Source: Petasospora fabianii
Taxonomy: Eukaryota > Ascomycota > Saccharomycetes > Phaffomycetales > Wickerhamomycetaceae
Direction: 5' to 3'
Assembly: GCA_022641835.1 (NCBI GenBank)
Contig: CP048723.1
Location: 1 to 64,000 of the forward strand
Length of the DNA: 64,000 nucleotides
A program made the translations under genes and the position numbers. Positions 55,288 through 64,000 of this stretch are shown piece by piece. The notes beneath the pieces were generated by a model. That model had not been told where the DNA came from. It worked only from the letters and a program-made list of their open reading frames with translations, and searched no databases. Numbering within the stretch: position 1 is the stretch's first letter; each line of letters starts with the position of its first letter.

Positions 55288-55717
55288 GATATGAATTGAT
55301 TCTTCAAGGGGTAAAAGTAGTTGGTTGAACAGTTGAAAGTGGAGCTTAGTTTGAGAATAAGTGTAGTAAGCTGAGTGCAAGTATGCGGATCAGAACAACG
55401 AATTCAAAAACGTGCAAAAGGCGGATAAGCGACAGTACGGGGAGATTGTGTGCTCGTTTAAAAAGGTTGATGGGAGAGAAAAAGTGGAGAGGTTTTGGCC
55501 AACGTTTTTCCAAGACAACGCGTCGTTTGACAACTCTCGTTTAAGATCTCGATCGCGACAGTTTTTTTTTTTTTTTTCGCGTTTTGTTGAGCGCGTTTAC
55601 GCGTTTATATGATACTGGGAGTTTATCTTATCTACAGGCTGAACTTTTCATTAGCAAAAGTCGTTTGATTTGCTCCCTATATAGCACATAGTCACATTCA
55701 TGTGTGGCCCTCTAATA
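55288..55717 (-). promoter_or_regulatory. ERG13 promoter with MCB-like boxes and T tract
   Basis: The region upstream of ERG13 contains ACGCGT at 55518-55523 and 55599-55604 (sequence of the MluI cell-cycle box), a T16 run at about 55562-55577 flanked by CGCG sequences, and the RSC9 3' region on the right. No sterol regulatory element is obvious. Confidence 0.45.
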
Positions 55718-57247
55718 TTACTCCTGCAAGTGCTTCAATACGTCCACAAGTTCGTCAAACAGTGCAGGAAATGCCTCCATCTTCTTAAAGATCACCTCTT
55801 CTAATGGTTTGTACAAGTCACTTCCACTAGGATGATTGACCAGAGAGGTCAGAAGCATTACAGTACTGTTGTTGACATCATTAAGTGTTGTTGGAGGATG
55901 GTATTCCTCTGGTTTCTCCTGATGAGATGGTGTAGAAATCTCTGTAGCGCTGTACTCGGTGTTTTGAACCTCACTGAAGGCCTCGTAATCACCAGTCTTG
56001 ATATCAACGGATGAATAACGTGGCTCAATACCCTTAATGATGAACTTTCTCTGTCCATTAGCCAAACTGATCACCATCGCACTAGAGTTTGTAAATGCCT
56101 GTGACACATTCTTAATGAAGTCCACAGCTGGAAGTAACTTCTTAGAGGCAATATCCTTCTCAAATTGGGATTCATATGCCTTCCAAAGAGAGATTTGCGT
56201 CACTTCAGACTCGGCAACGGAACGATAACAACATCTCATCCATGCTGTAGCACGAAGTGGCTCTTGAAGTTGTGAGATAGCAGCATAGTGCTCATCTGAA
56301 AGTTTTGGTGCTGTAGTTGGCACTGGAGGTTTCGTACGCTTGATAAGCTTCAATGGTTGCAAGTTCTCAATATCATTTGGATTACCCTTGATGTTTTGTT
56401 GGAAAGTGAGCAGTTGTGGTAATCTGTTTCTGAGAATGTCTCGTCTTGTGCTTGATTTGAGAAGATGAGATATTCTGGTGTTTCCCGGGAGTGTATACTG
56501 ATAGATAAAGTCGAGTGAAGTTAGCACAAGATCATAATCGTCTGTTAAAATGAATGATGTGATCTTGTCAAGCATCTGTTGGGTAAAGTTAGATGCACAG
56601 TTTTCAGTAGAAAGTTCAGAACGAACAAGAAATCTTGCAAATGATCTCATGATGGAGATAGATAGAGACCGGTCAACAGTATCCATGAAGATCTTCGTCA
56701 ATGACATAAAGAGATCATCATCCTTTGGAGCTGGGGCATAGTATGAAGAAACACTTTCAACGATATCAACAGTATACACCAAGAGCTCATTATCAACAAC
56801 TTTTCCTGTTTGTTCCGTTAACTCAGTTGGGACACCCTTATAGTTTTTAAGCACTTCTGAAAGCACAAGCTTGGTCTTTGGATGAAGTGCCAACATTTGT
56901 GTAAAATCGCTATCCTGTGACAAGTTTCTCAATGAGAGTGCACTTGTCTTGTCAAACTTTGTCTGGAGCTGTTCGAGAAGGTAATCAAGCGCCCATGGTA
57001 GCTTAATGAGATATGTTGCATTGTTACTAAGATGCAAAATCGTCTTGTCGCACCACTCGAGGTTTATCTTGGCCTTAATGCTGAATTGGAGATGCGTAAT
57101 GAGATCAAGCCCTTGGACGTTGGTTCCCGGAAGCCCATACACGGCCGGCGAGTACTGGAGGGCCTGACCCGGTTGTGGTACGTTATCCGATGGTATTATC
57201 ACCGGGATCGGGACTATCTGTGGCATAAGCTGTTCCTGGCCATTCAT
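55718..57247 (-). CDS. RSC9: RSC chromatin-remodelling complex subunit Rsc9
   Basis: The protein has 509 residues (S. cerevisiae Rsc9 has 581). It has a Pro-rich N-terminus and a helical-repeat (ARM-like) middle region. Near residue 335 it carries the RFX-like segment RATAWMRCCYRSVAESEVTQISLWKAYESQF, which is diagnostic of Rsc9/ARID2-related subunits and followed by a winged-helix-like region. It acts in the nucleus as part of the RSC nucleosome remodeller and is involved in stress-responsive targeting. The N-terminal ARID region seen in animal ARID2 is absent, as in yeast. Confidence 0.85.
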   Translation of the reverse strand: MNGQEQLMPQIVPIPVIIPSDNVPQPGQALQYSPAVYGLPGTNVQGLDLITHLQFSIKAKINLEWCDKTILHLSNNATYLIKLPWALDYLLEQLQTKFDKTSALSLRNLSQDSDFTQMLALHPKTKLVLSEVLKNYKGVPTELTEQTGKVVDNELLVYTVDIVESVSSYYAPAPKDDDLFMSLTKIFMDTVDRSLSISIMRSFARFLVRSELSTENCASNFTQQMLDKITSFILTDDYDLVLTSLDFIYQYTLPGNTRISHLLKSSTRRDILRNRLPQLLTFQQNIKGNPNDIENLQPLKLIKRTKPPVPTTAPKLSDEHYAAISQLQEPLRATAWMRCCYRSVAESEVTQISLWKAYESQFEKDIASKKLLPAVDFIKNVSQAFTNSSAMVISLANGQRKFIIKGIEPRYSSVDIKTGDYEAFSEVQNTEYSATEISTPSHQEKPEEYHPPTTLNDVNNSTVMLLTSLVNHPSGSDLYKPLEEVIFKKMEAFPALFDELVDVLKHLQE

Positions 57248-58142
57248 TATGATAGTTCTGAGCTATTGCAACACGCTTTGAAGTAACAAACTTGATAGAT
57301 CCCAACTAAGAGAACTCGTTGTTTACGCTCGAAAACAACCTTTTGACAAAACTTCGCGACCAGCGCCTACACCTGGACATCCGGTAGTAATCACACCCAT
57401 GCACCAGTACACCAATAAACTCTCAATTTATACCTCTGGGTATATTGGAACTTAAATTATATTGAAAAGGGTGAACCCTTGGATCCTTCAGTAATCTTTA
57501 GTTATTTTGGATCCTGTTATTGAGGGCACAGTATATATCTTCTTTTATAAGAATAACGAATATGTTTTTTTTCCTTGGATTATTCTTTATAAGAAGATTA
57601 TAATTCTAAAATCTGAGGAATAGATGTCTACTTTTCTCAAAATGAGAACTTTTTTGATCAATTGAGGTCTGAAACTCCATTTTTTAAACAAATTAAATAT
57701 ATTAAGTATAAAACATCCATTTTTATCTACTAAACACCATAATTACCCCTACAATTGGATCAATTGGCCTAGCGCAAAGTGTGGCTAGATCTGTTAAGCG
57801 CGGGGTTGGAACAACACTTCACAACGAACAACAGATTGTACGTCTACGCAGATCCAACATAGTCCTTCAATCTTATAGAAGAAGGATTCCTCCATAGTTT
57901 TCGAAACTAATCTGTGGGTGTGCGCTTGTGATGCCGCTTATTATGCGTCTCTGACCAAAGTGCGCCTCCAGATGTGGAGTTACCCCATGCCTTGCACGTT
58001 TGCTTGCTGTTTCACTCTATTGCTTGCTCTGAGCGCCACCCGAGACATAAAAGGCTCGAACACCGCCGGGTTATATACTTCATCGATTTGTAGTAGATTC
58101 AACTTTTCCCTGACGTTAACCAACTAAACATTTTCATTAATC
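57248..58142. other. Long AT-rich intergenic region, RSC9 / MSC1
   Basis: At 895 nt this is the longest gene-free stretch in the window. The part from about 57440 to 57760 is strongly AT-rich. It lies between divergent RSC9 and MSC1 promoters. A stress-element-like CCCCT occurs near 57748. A weak solo-LTR candidate is discussed separately. Confidence 0.45.
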
Positions 58143-59786
58143 ATGAAATTGTTACAACCATTGACACTCGCGTTGCTCTCCACCAGCGTCGCTGGATCGT
58201 TGTTTAAGACCAACGTCATTGACGCTTGGGACATTAACGATCTTAAGCAATACCTTAAGGATAACTCAATTTCATTTGATGAAAAGAAGGCTACAATTAA
58301 TGAGCTTAAGGACCTCTCTGCAAAGCAGTACAAGCTTCGTAATCAGCCAACTGTTGATCAGAGTGGATGGTACCATCCATCCAATTTGAAGCAGAAGGTG
58401 CTCAATTTGTACAATGGAGCAACTGATACTGCATACTCCACTACTGAGTCTTTATCGGACTCGTCATATGTCGATTATGACAACATTAAGAATTGGGTAT
58501 TCAGCACTTGGTCTACCAAGGAGCTTGAGAAGTTGCTTAAGAAGTCTGGTGTCAAGTATGAACCAACATCGAAGCGTTCTGAGTTGATTGCCACTGCTCA
58601 GAAGAACTATGATGATATTGCTAAGCACTTTAAGGCTTCTGGTAAGTACCCTGGTGACTGGTTGTACTCTTCTTGGGACAAGAAGGACTTGAAGAAGTGG
58701 CTTGATGACTATGGTGTTGACTACAAGTCTTTGAGAGACTCGAAGGAGGATTTGGTCAAGAAGGTTCGTGAGAACTCGTATAAGGCTTCTGTTTATGCTC
58801 AGGAGGAGAAGGATGATGTCTTGGATTCCCTTGACCTCACATCAAAGTCCTTGTACGATAAGGCTGGTTCTTTGAAGGATGACGTGTTTGAAGCATGGAC
58901 TGCCTCTCAGCTTTACAAATGGCTCAAATCTCACAAGGCTGATATTGACGAGAAGGCCAAGTTGAATAAGGAGGAGTTGAACTCTGTCGCTTTGAAGTAC
59001 AGAGATGATCTCAAGTCTGATATCGATGCTTGGTCTTCCAAGGCTGCTAAGACTACATCTCCATACCTCGAGAAGGGTTCCAAGCATGTTGATAACCTTG
59101 TCAATGACACTTTCTTTGTTGGTATTGAGTCATGGTCCCGTGATCGTCTCAAGGCTTTCCTTGAGGCCCGTGGTGTTTCCATCCCATTGTTTGCTACCAA
59201 GAGCGAACTGAGAAAGCTTGTTAAGGCCAACAAGTACAAGCCAATCACCAACTTTAACAGTGACTGGTTCTTTGAAGGTTGGAACAAGGATAACATTCAA
59301 AAGTGGGTTCAGGAGCAGTCAGACGCCGCCTCTCAGAGCTCTAAGGATGTATGGGGTAAGGCTAATGAGCTTTATCATGCCTTTGTTGCTAACCTTGCTC
59401 ACTACACCCACAAGGCCTCCAGTGCTGCCTCTGACGCTTATGATTCTGCTGCTGAGAATGTCAACACTGCTGCTGATAGCATCTCCAAGAAGGTTGGAGG
59501 TGATGTCAAGTCAAACAAGGATGCATTCTTTGATTACTGGTCAGACGTTGAGTTGAAGAAGTACTTGGCCTCCTTTGGTATCTACAACACCAAGGCCACC
59601 AAGCGCGAGGATTTGATTAACTTGGCAAAGAAGAACACACTCTGGTTTGTCGGTGGTGCTCAGAATGAGGCTAAGAAGCAGTGGGATTACTCCAAGCTTG
59701 TTGCCTTGGACCACCACAATGTGTTCTGGGCTAAGTTGAAGAACTGGTACAACCACTTGATCTTTGCCATTACTGGCAGAGTTTGA
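58143..59786 (+). CDS. MSC1: Msc1/Ish1-like secretory-pathway or membrane-associated stress protein
   Basis: The protein has 547 residues. It begins with a signal peptide (MKLLQPLTLALLSTSVAG). Seven Ish1-type helical repeats of pattern W-x4-L-x2-[WYF]-L follow, starting near residues 29, 121, 177, 245, 328, 375 and 470 (for example SSWDKKDLKKWLDDYGV). S. cerevisiae Msc1 (513 residues) and S. pombe Ish1 share this design; Msc1 affects meiotic recombination choice and Ish1 is a stress-induced nuclear-envelope protein. The protein is rich in Lys, Asp and Ser. Codon choice suggests high expression. No transmembrane segment beyond the signal is obvious. Confidence 0.87.
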   Translation: MKLLQPLTLALLSTSVAGSLFKTNVIDAWDINDLKQYLKDNSISFDEKKATINELKDLSAKQYKLRNQPTVDQSGWYHPSNLKQKVLNLYNGATDTAYSTTESLSDSSYVDYDNIKNWVFSTWSTKELEKLLKKSGVKYEPTSKRSELIATAQKNYDDIAKHFKASGKYPGDWLYSSWDKKDLKKWLDDYGVDYKSLRDSKEDLVKKVRENSYKASVYAQEEKDDVLDSLDLTSKSLYDKAGSLKDDVFEAWTASQLYKWLKSHKADIDEKAKLNKEELNSVALKYRDDLKSDIDAWSSKAAKTTSPYLEKGSKHVDNLVNDTFFVGIESWSRDRLKAFLEARGVSIPLFATKSELRKLVKANKYKPITNFNSDWFFEGWNKDNIQKWVQEQSDAASQSSKDVWGKANELYHAFVANLAHYTHKASSAASDAYDSAAENVNTAADSISKKVGGDVKSNKDAFFDYWSDVELKKYLASFGIYNTKATKREDLINLAKKNTLWFVGGAQNEAKKQWDYSKLVALDHHNVFWAKLKNWYNHLIFAITGRV

Positions 59787-59947
59787 GAAGAGTGAGTTTG
59801 AATGTAAATCTAAATGTAAATGAAAAGAAACTCTGAACTGAATAAATTGCGTGTTTTTTATTGAGAAGTAGACCTGACGAATCAATTAAAGAAGAGAATG
59901 AAGAGGTTGAATAGGTGAGATGGTTACTCAGCCCTGGCCATTTTCGC

Positions 59948-59974
59948 GAAGCCCGAGGCAAAATTTCGGGCTTC
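59948..59974. repeat. Perfect 9-bp inverted repeat followed by TTTT
   Basis: GAAGCCCGA and TCGGGCTTC are separated by nine bases and followed by TTTT. The repeat is 64 nt upstream of the COX14 start codon, in either its promoter or its 5' leader. Confidence 0.75.
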
Positions 59975-60037
59975 TTTTATGACAGAGATGCTCATGATGC
60001 CGATTATATCCTTTCTATTCACCAATAACTCATTAAA

Positions 60038-60279
60038 ATGCCATACAAATACCCTTGGTACACAAAGGTTGCTGACGCCGTGCACAGACTCACAGTTCTA
60101 TCCCTCGTTGGAGGTTCCCTCTACATCATCGGAGGTCTCAGTTGGACCATCTATAAGAATGGAAGAAACTACGAGAAGAAGGTCACTGAGCAACCAGTAA
60201 GTCATATCCTTGCTTTTGTTCTCTTGATACATGTGTACATGTCACTAACTCATCACAGGCTAATGAGGAGACCAACTAA
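60038..60279 (+). CDS. COX14: Cytochrome c oxidase assembly factor Cox14, spliced
   Basis: There are two exons, 60038-60196 and 60259-60279, giving 59 residues (S. cerevisiae Cox14 has 70). The 62-nt intron has donor GTAAGT, branch point CACTAAC and acceptor CACAG. The unspliced frame would run on without homology. The first 53 residues match Cox14 well: [22 protein letters not shown], then a single membrane span ([17 protein letters not shown]) and [12 protein letters not shown]. Exon 2 adds ANEETN. It sits in the mitochondrial inner membrane and couples Cox1 synthesis to assembly with Mss51 and Coa3. Confidence 0.93.
60197..60258 (+). other. Intron of COX14
   Basis: 62 nt, donor GTAAGT, branch point CACTAAC, 9 nt from CTAAC to the 3' AG. 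Confidence 0.9.
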
Positions 60280-60468
60280 ACTCACTTATACTCCACAACA
60301 TCACGCCACTGGGGGACCCCCTTGATTTGATAACTACAAGTCGCGTCCCTTACACTTACATCATTTGTCACGATTTCACACGCTATTTTCTCACTCTCCT
60401 GTATATTTATTCACTTCATGTTGATGATCAGACATACGACCCATCACTGATGACAATACATCTTGTAT

Positions 60469-61192
60469 CTAGTTATGTTGCTTCTTTGATAGACTTTGCT
60501 GTTGATCCTTGTCTTCATCCTCAGCTTTACGTTTCTTCTTGTCGCCTGATTTCTTCTTCTTTGACTTCTTGACACTAAGGGAATGAGGCAGCCCTGACTT
60601 TGTAAGAGTATCCATCCTCGTTTGTAGTTTCTTCAAGTCTTCTGTACTGGGATTTATCACTATAACATCGTCAGCTTCGAAGGTAGTGCTGCAAAGCGGA
60701 CACGTCTTTTCCTTGGGCGAGATTTCTCGTAAACACTTTTCAGCAAATACACAGTGACATCTTACGAGATAGACGTACTTGATACCATTGCTCCCCAGAG
60801 TGTTCCCCGTGATAGGACATACAAAGTGGTCATCTTGTTCTGTGAGCTTAAGTTGTACCACGTCCTTGAGCGATGTGATGTGTGATACTAGTTCTCGTTG
60901 CTTATCGGAGTATGGCTTAGGGTCCACCAACAGTTCAAGAATAGCTTCCTTATTGTAAAGCTGGCCTCTGTAGTCACTCACCACGGGTTGTTGAAGGACC
61001 TTGTGAGTTAGAAAACAAGTTTGCCACCGTCCATGTTTGTTATACTCGGCTGCGGAGTGCTCATCTTCTGCGGAGCCATGTTTAGCCTTCTTAACTAGAT
61101 CTTTTCTCTGGAGCTTGACTCCTCCGTCCGCCTATGACGAGGGTTAGTACTTATCCAATGAGAGCAAAGAACATGGAGAAACTTACACCCAT
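60469..61192 (-). CDS. RTF2: Replication termination factor 2 (Rtf2), spliced
   Basis: There are two exons on the minus strand: 61187-61192 (ATGGGT only) and 60469-61131. The 55-nt intron has donor GTAAGT, branch point TACTAAC and acceptor CATAG. The product has 222 residues and starts MGADGGVKLQRKDLVKKAK, the expected Rtf2 N-terminus. A modified RING (C2HC2-like) lies at about residues 105-155 (FVCPITGNTLG ... VRCHCVFAEKCL ... CPLCSTTF). The tail is Lys-rich (KKSKKKKSGDKKKRK), a likely nuclear signal. S. pombe Rtf2 stabilises paused replication forks at RTS1 and influences splicing; S. cerevisiae lacks a clear copy. Confidence 0.93.
61132..61186 (-). other. Intron of RTF2
   Basis: 55 nt, donor GTAAGT, branch point TACTAAC, 11 nt from CTAAC to the 3' AG. 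The first exon codes for only two residues. Confidence 0.9.
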
Positions 61193-61366
61193 TATGTATT
61201 ACCCGTGCTTGTATTATGGTCTATAGTATGTCCAATACCGGAGAACTGAGCCTTGATAGATTTTCTGCGGGGGGCGAAAATATAATAAAAAAAATGGCGG
61301 CACAGAAGATCAACTACACCAACATCGCCAAATAGAAGAACTACGCCACAAGATCAGTTAAAAGCC

Positions 61367-62069
61367 ATGTCAGACTCAGTTACATGGTAAGTTCTATATA
61401 TTTCATGACTCTGGAACATTTACTAACACACAAAACAGCCAGTTCTATACCAAGATCGGTGCCTGTCGCCACGGAGAGAAGTGCTCGAGAAGACACATCA
61501 AGCCAACGCATTCCCGTACAATCATCATGACAAACCTTTATCAGAACCCAGAGGTTGAATTCCAACCGAGAAGAAAGACCGACACGGAAGAAGACACAGA
61601 ACAAACACAACCAACGCGTCCTACACTGCCCAAGAAGGAGATTGAAGAGCAGTTTGAAGCTTTTTATAAGGATATCTTTGTGGAGTGTGCGCTGATTGGT
61701 GAAGTTGATGAGATAACTGTATGTGAGAATCACAATGACCATCTTAATGGTAACACATATGTCAGATTCCGCACTGAAGATGCTGCACAGCGTGCCAGGG
61801 ACTCATTCAGTTCTCGTTGGTACAATGGAAGACCAGTTTATTGTGACCTTTCCCCCGTAGGGGATCTTAGGGACGCTTCATGTCGTCAACATGACACCCA
61901 GAGCTGTGAGAGAGGTGGTATGTGTAACTTTATGCATGTTAAGAGACCAAGTAGAGCGCTGTTGAAGCAACTAAAGCTGTCACAGAGAAAGTTCTACGAG
62001 GATCAGCACAAGAACAAGACAACAACGAATCAGCCAGAGGAGTCAAAGGTGGAAAATGTGCGAGTCTGA
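61367..62069 (+). CDS. U2AF small subunit (U2AF35/U2AF23), spliced
   Basis: There are two exons: 61367-61386 (MSDSVT plus two bases) and 61439-62069. The 52-nt intron has donor GTAAGT and branch point TACTAAC. The product has 216 residues, like S. pombe U2AF23 (216). The first CCCH zinc finger crosses the junction (CQFYTKIGACRHGEKCSRRH, residues 7-26). A U2AF-homology RRM follows (about 45-140, with NGNTYVRFRTEDAAQRA and SRWYNGRPVYCDLSPV), then the second CCCH finger (CRQHDTQSCERGGMCNFMH). There is no RS domain. It binds the 3' splice-site AG together with the large subunit. S. cerevisiae has lost this gene, so its presence is informative about splicing here. Confidence 0.94.
61387..61438 (+). 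other. Intron of the U2AF small subunit gene
   Basis: 52 nt, donor GTAAGT, branch point TACTAAC, 11 nt from CTAAC to the 3' AG. Confidence 0.92.
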
Positions 62070-62392
62070 TAATGAGCTAGCTCTTCCTATACACAATGCA
62101 AACCACAACGTATTGTAGTTATCGCATAAAGGCACCAAAAGGAAAGCGTAATCGAAGTCATATATGTATATATATCAATGAGTCTGCCATATATCATCGT
62201 GCCAATAGTCCATCTCATCTACGCCTTACACCCGGACATCTTCGCGAAACTGGTGTTGCCCCGACGAAAACCTGGAGCTGGCGGAAATTGGGTGCATCGA
62301 ACGATCAGCTCAAAGGTCTGGATGTCTCTTCATTATCTCGGAGTTGATTTATTTCAATAAACACTTTCTTGTTTGACTCTTGAACTATTACA
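62070..62392. other. Intergenic, U2AF35 3' region and KDM4 promoter
   Basis: This 323-nt region contains a short TATATATATAT run near 62163-62175 and no supported gene. I checked it for tRNA-like T-arms and found none convincing. Confidence 0.45.
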
Positions 62393-64000
62393 ATGACAGA
62401 TCCAGCAGAGATTGTTGACGGTGTCCCCGTTTTCCGGCCGTCGATTGACGAATTCCGAGACTTTTATCGCTACATGACCTCCATTAACAAGCATGGGATG
62501 AGATCAGGTATCGTTAAGGTCATCCCTCCAGCAGAATGGAAAGAGTCGCTTCCAAAACCTACACGTGAGCAGCTCATGTCTATCAAGATCAGAAACCCAA
62601 TTACACAACACATCTCTGGAAGTGGTGGTGTCTTTGCCCAGCAGAATGTGGAGAAGGCTAGATCCTACAACATTGTTCAATGGAAGGCACTCAGTCAAGA
62701 GTCACAGTATCAGCCACCTGCACCAAGAGGGAAGCCCCGTGCCTCAATAACCAGTGCTGAGATGAAGAAGCACAAACATATCCTAAACCATAAACAACTG
62801 AATGATACGGCGTTGTTTGACGACTTTGACTACAACATTGACACATCAGAGTTTACTGATGAGCGATGTGAGCAGCTAGAGAAAGTTTATTGGAAAAGTT
62901 TGCTTTACGCAGAACCCATGTACGGTGCCGATATGATTGGATCAATATTTGACGACTCTGTTAAGGAATGGAACGTCTCGCATCTGCCCAATGTGCTTGA
63001 CTACATGGATGAGAAGCTCCCAGGTGTCAATGATGCTTACTTGTATGCTGGGTTATGGAAGGCCACTTTTTCATGGCACTTGGAGGATCAAGACTTGTAC
63101 TCAATCAACTATTTACACTTTGGTGCCCCGAAGCAGTGGTATTCAATCTCACAATGTGACAAGGAGAAGTTTGATATCGTGATGAAGGAAACATTCCCGA
63201 GAGAAGCTGCCAACTGTCCAGACTTCTTGAGACACAAGACATTCCTTGTCTCACCGTCTTATCTCGAGGCTCGCGGGATCAAAGTCAATAAAATCGTTCA
63301 CAGAGAAGGTGAGTTCATGATCACTTACCCATTTGGATATCATGCAGGTATGAACTTTGGTTATAACGTTGCAGAGTCGGTTAACTTTGCCCTTGAAGAA
63401 TGGTTTGAGTTCGGGCTAAAGACTTCAAAGTGTCTCTGTGTTACAGATGCTGTTGGTATTGATGTTCCAAAACTGATAAGACGTTTCAGAGGTGAGCCGG
63501 AACCAGAAGTTGTTGAGGATGAAGAGGATGAAGAGGAAGAAGAAAAGGAGGAGGAGTCAGACGTCAAGCCACCAACACCATCACCCGAGAAGAAAGTTAA
63601 GAAGACAGAACCAAGGGTTCGCAAGAGATCTGCATCGTCATCAATATCATCATCATCGTCATCATCACAAAAGGAGATCAAAAAGCTGAAAGCTGACAAA
63701 GCATCAGCACCACAAGCACCACCTTCTCCACCATCAACGGTCACTAAGAAACATAAGGGCCCACAGTGCATCCTCTGTCCACATAATCTCTCAGATTCTC
63801 AGTTGACATTCCCTAAATTTACAATCATCCCGACAATTGAGCATATTGAAGGCGGGAAACCACAGTTTTGTCACTATCTCTGTGGTCAACTCATCCCGGA
63901 AGTGTCCATTGAGAAACATGGTAAGACCGATTGTCTCAAGCACTACCCGGAGATCCCTAATGCAAGAAAGAAACTCAAGTGTGTCTATTGTCATCAGGCT
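62393..64000 (+). CDS. RPH1: KDM4/Rph1-type JmjC histone demethylase, 5' part (runs off window)
   Basis: The frame opens at 62393 and is still open at the right edge, giving 536 residues of an incomplete protein. JmjN is at about residues 9-55 (VPVFRPSIDEFRDFYRYM). JmjC is at about 185-345 with Fe(II) ligands H229, E231 (SWHLED) and H317 (YHAGMNFGYN). A long acidic/Ser-rich linker follows (about 370-450). From about 463 an extended PHD begins (CILCPHN ... FCHYLCGQLIPEV ... KKLKCVYCHQA), similar to that of animal KDM4. The expected activity is demethylation of H3K36me3/me2 and possibly H3K9. S. cerevisiae Rph1/Gis1 are the closest yeast proteins. Confidence 0.9.
   Translation, partial: MTDPAEIVDGVPVFRPSIDEFRDFYRYMTSINKHGMRSGIVKVIPPAEWKESLPKPTREQLMSIKIRNPITQHISGSGGVFAQQNVEKARSYNIVQWKALSQESQYQPPAPRGKPRASITSAEMKKHKHILNHKQLNDTALFDDFDYNIDTSEFTDERCEQLEKVYWKSLLYAEPMYGADMIGSIFDDSVKEWNVSHLPNVLDYMDEKLPGVNDAYLYAGLWKATFSWHLEDQDLYSINYLHFGAPKQWYSISQCDKEKFDIVMKETFPREAANCPDFLRHKTFLVSPSYLEARGIKVNKIVHREGEFMITYPFGYHAGMNFGYNVAESVNFALEEWFEFGLKTSKCLCVTDAVGIDVPKLIRRFRGEPEPEVVEDEEDEEEEEKEEESDVKPPTPSPEKKVKKTEPRVRKRSASSSISSSSSSSQKEIKKLKADKASAPQAPPSPPSTVTKKHKGPQCILCPHNLSDSQLTFPKFTIIPTIEHIEGGKPQFCHYLCGQLIPEVSIEKHGKTDCLKHYPEIPNARKKLKCVYCHQA

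Noticed and set aside
62210-62345. tRNA-like sequence (GCATCGAACGAT) downstream of U2AF35
   Set aside because: No acceptor stem, D-arm or anticodon arm could be paired around it on either strand.
1-64000. CUG-Ser clade origin
   Set aside because: CTG codons stand at hydrophobic core positions in conserved proteins (for example the racemase strand before NPNST and the strand before GCAGM), which fits Leu.
1-64000. CRISPR array, bacterial operon or phage DNA
   Set aside because: No direct-repeat array; spliceosomal introns and yeast housekeeping genes show a eukaryotic chromosome.

Overview
The window is nuclear DNA of a budding yeast (Saccharomycotina). Genes are dense and mostly intronless. 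The few introns are short (52-135 nt), have GTANGT donors and carry CTAAC branch points. The conserved genes are fungal: RAD10, UTP14, PRE8, RAD24, ERG13, RSC9, COX14, a KDM4/RPH1-type demethylase. CTG codons fall at hydrophobic core positions (for example in the racemase strand before NPNST), so CTG most likely reads as Leu, which argues against the CUG-Ser and CUG-Ala clades. A U2AF35 gene, a xylose reductase and a dihydroxyacetone-synthase-like transketolase fit a Pichiales- or Phaffomycetales-like yeast. The species cannot be settled from the sequence.

Region 1 (1-24.6 kb) is accessory metabolism. It opens with a hydantoinase A/oxoprolinase-DUF917 fusion, two thymine-7-hydroxylase-like Fe(II)/2-oxoglutarate oxygenases flanking an aldo-keto reductase and a C2H2 regulator, an NCS1 (Fur-type) permease and a sugar-porter MFS protein. 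Next come a Zn2Cys6 regulator, a cyclic amidohydrolase (hydantoinase/dihydropyrimidinase), a divergently transcribed hydantoin racemase, a D-2-hydroxyacid dehydrogenase, a second NCS1 permease and a nitrilase-fold enzyme that strongly resembles bacterial N-carbamoyl-D-amino-acid amidohydrolase. Uptake, racemisation, ring opening and decarbamoylation are therefore all encoded side by side. This looks like a eukaryotic counterpart of a bacterial hyu (hydantoin utilisation) operon and is the main discovery candidate. Intergenic repeats (GGTGGCGG copies on the left; CTCCGC/GCGGAG inverted repeats and TCGGGGAA on the right) suggest co-regulation.

Region 2 (24.6-36.2 kb) is carbohydrate and transport related: a DHA1-type MFS transporter, a GH3 beta-glucosidase with a PA14 insert, a second Zn2Cys6 regulator, the DAS-like transketolase without a peroxisomal tail, a xylose reductase and a YeeE/YedE-type sulfur transporter.

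Region 3 (36.5-64 kb) is conserved core genome: a VPS9-domain protein lacking CUE, an ASNSD1-like protein, RAD10, GIM5 (1 intron), UTP14, PRE8 (2 introns), RAD24, a GRX3/4-type glutaredoxin, a TMT1-like methyltransferase, an NHA1-like antiporter, a PPR-like mitochondrial protein, ERG13, RSC9, MSC1, COX14 (1 intron), RTF2 (1 intron), U2AF35 (1 intron) and the 5' part of a KDM4-type demethylase running off the right edge. No rRNA, tRNA, CRISPR or intact mobile element was recognised.
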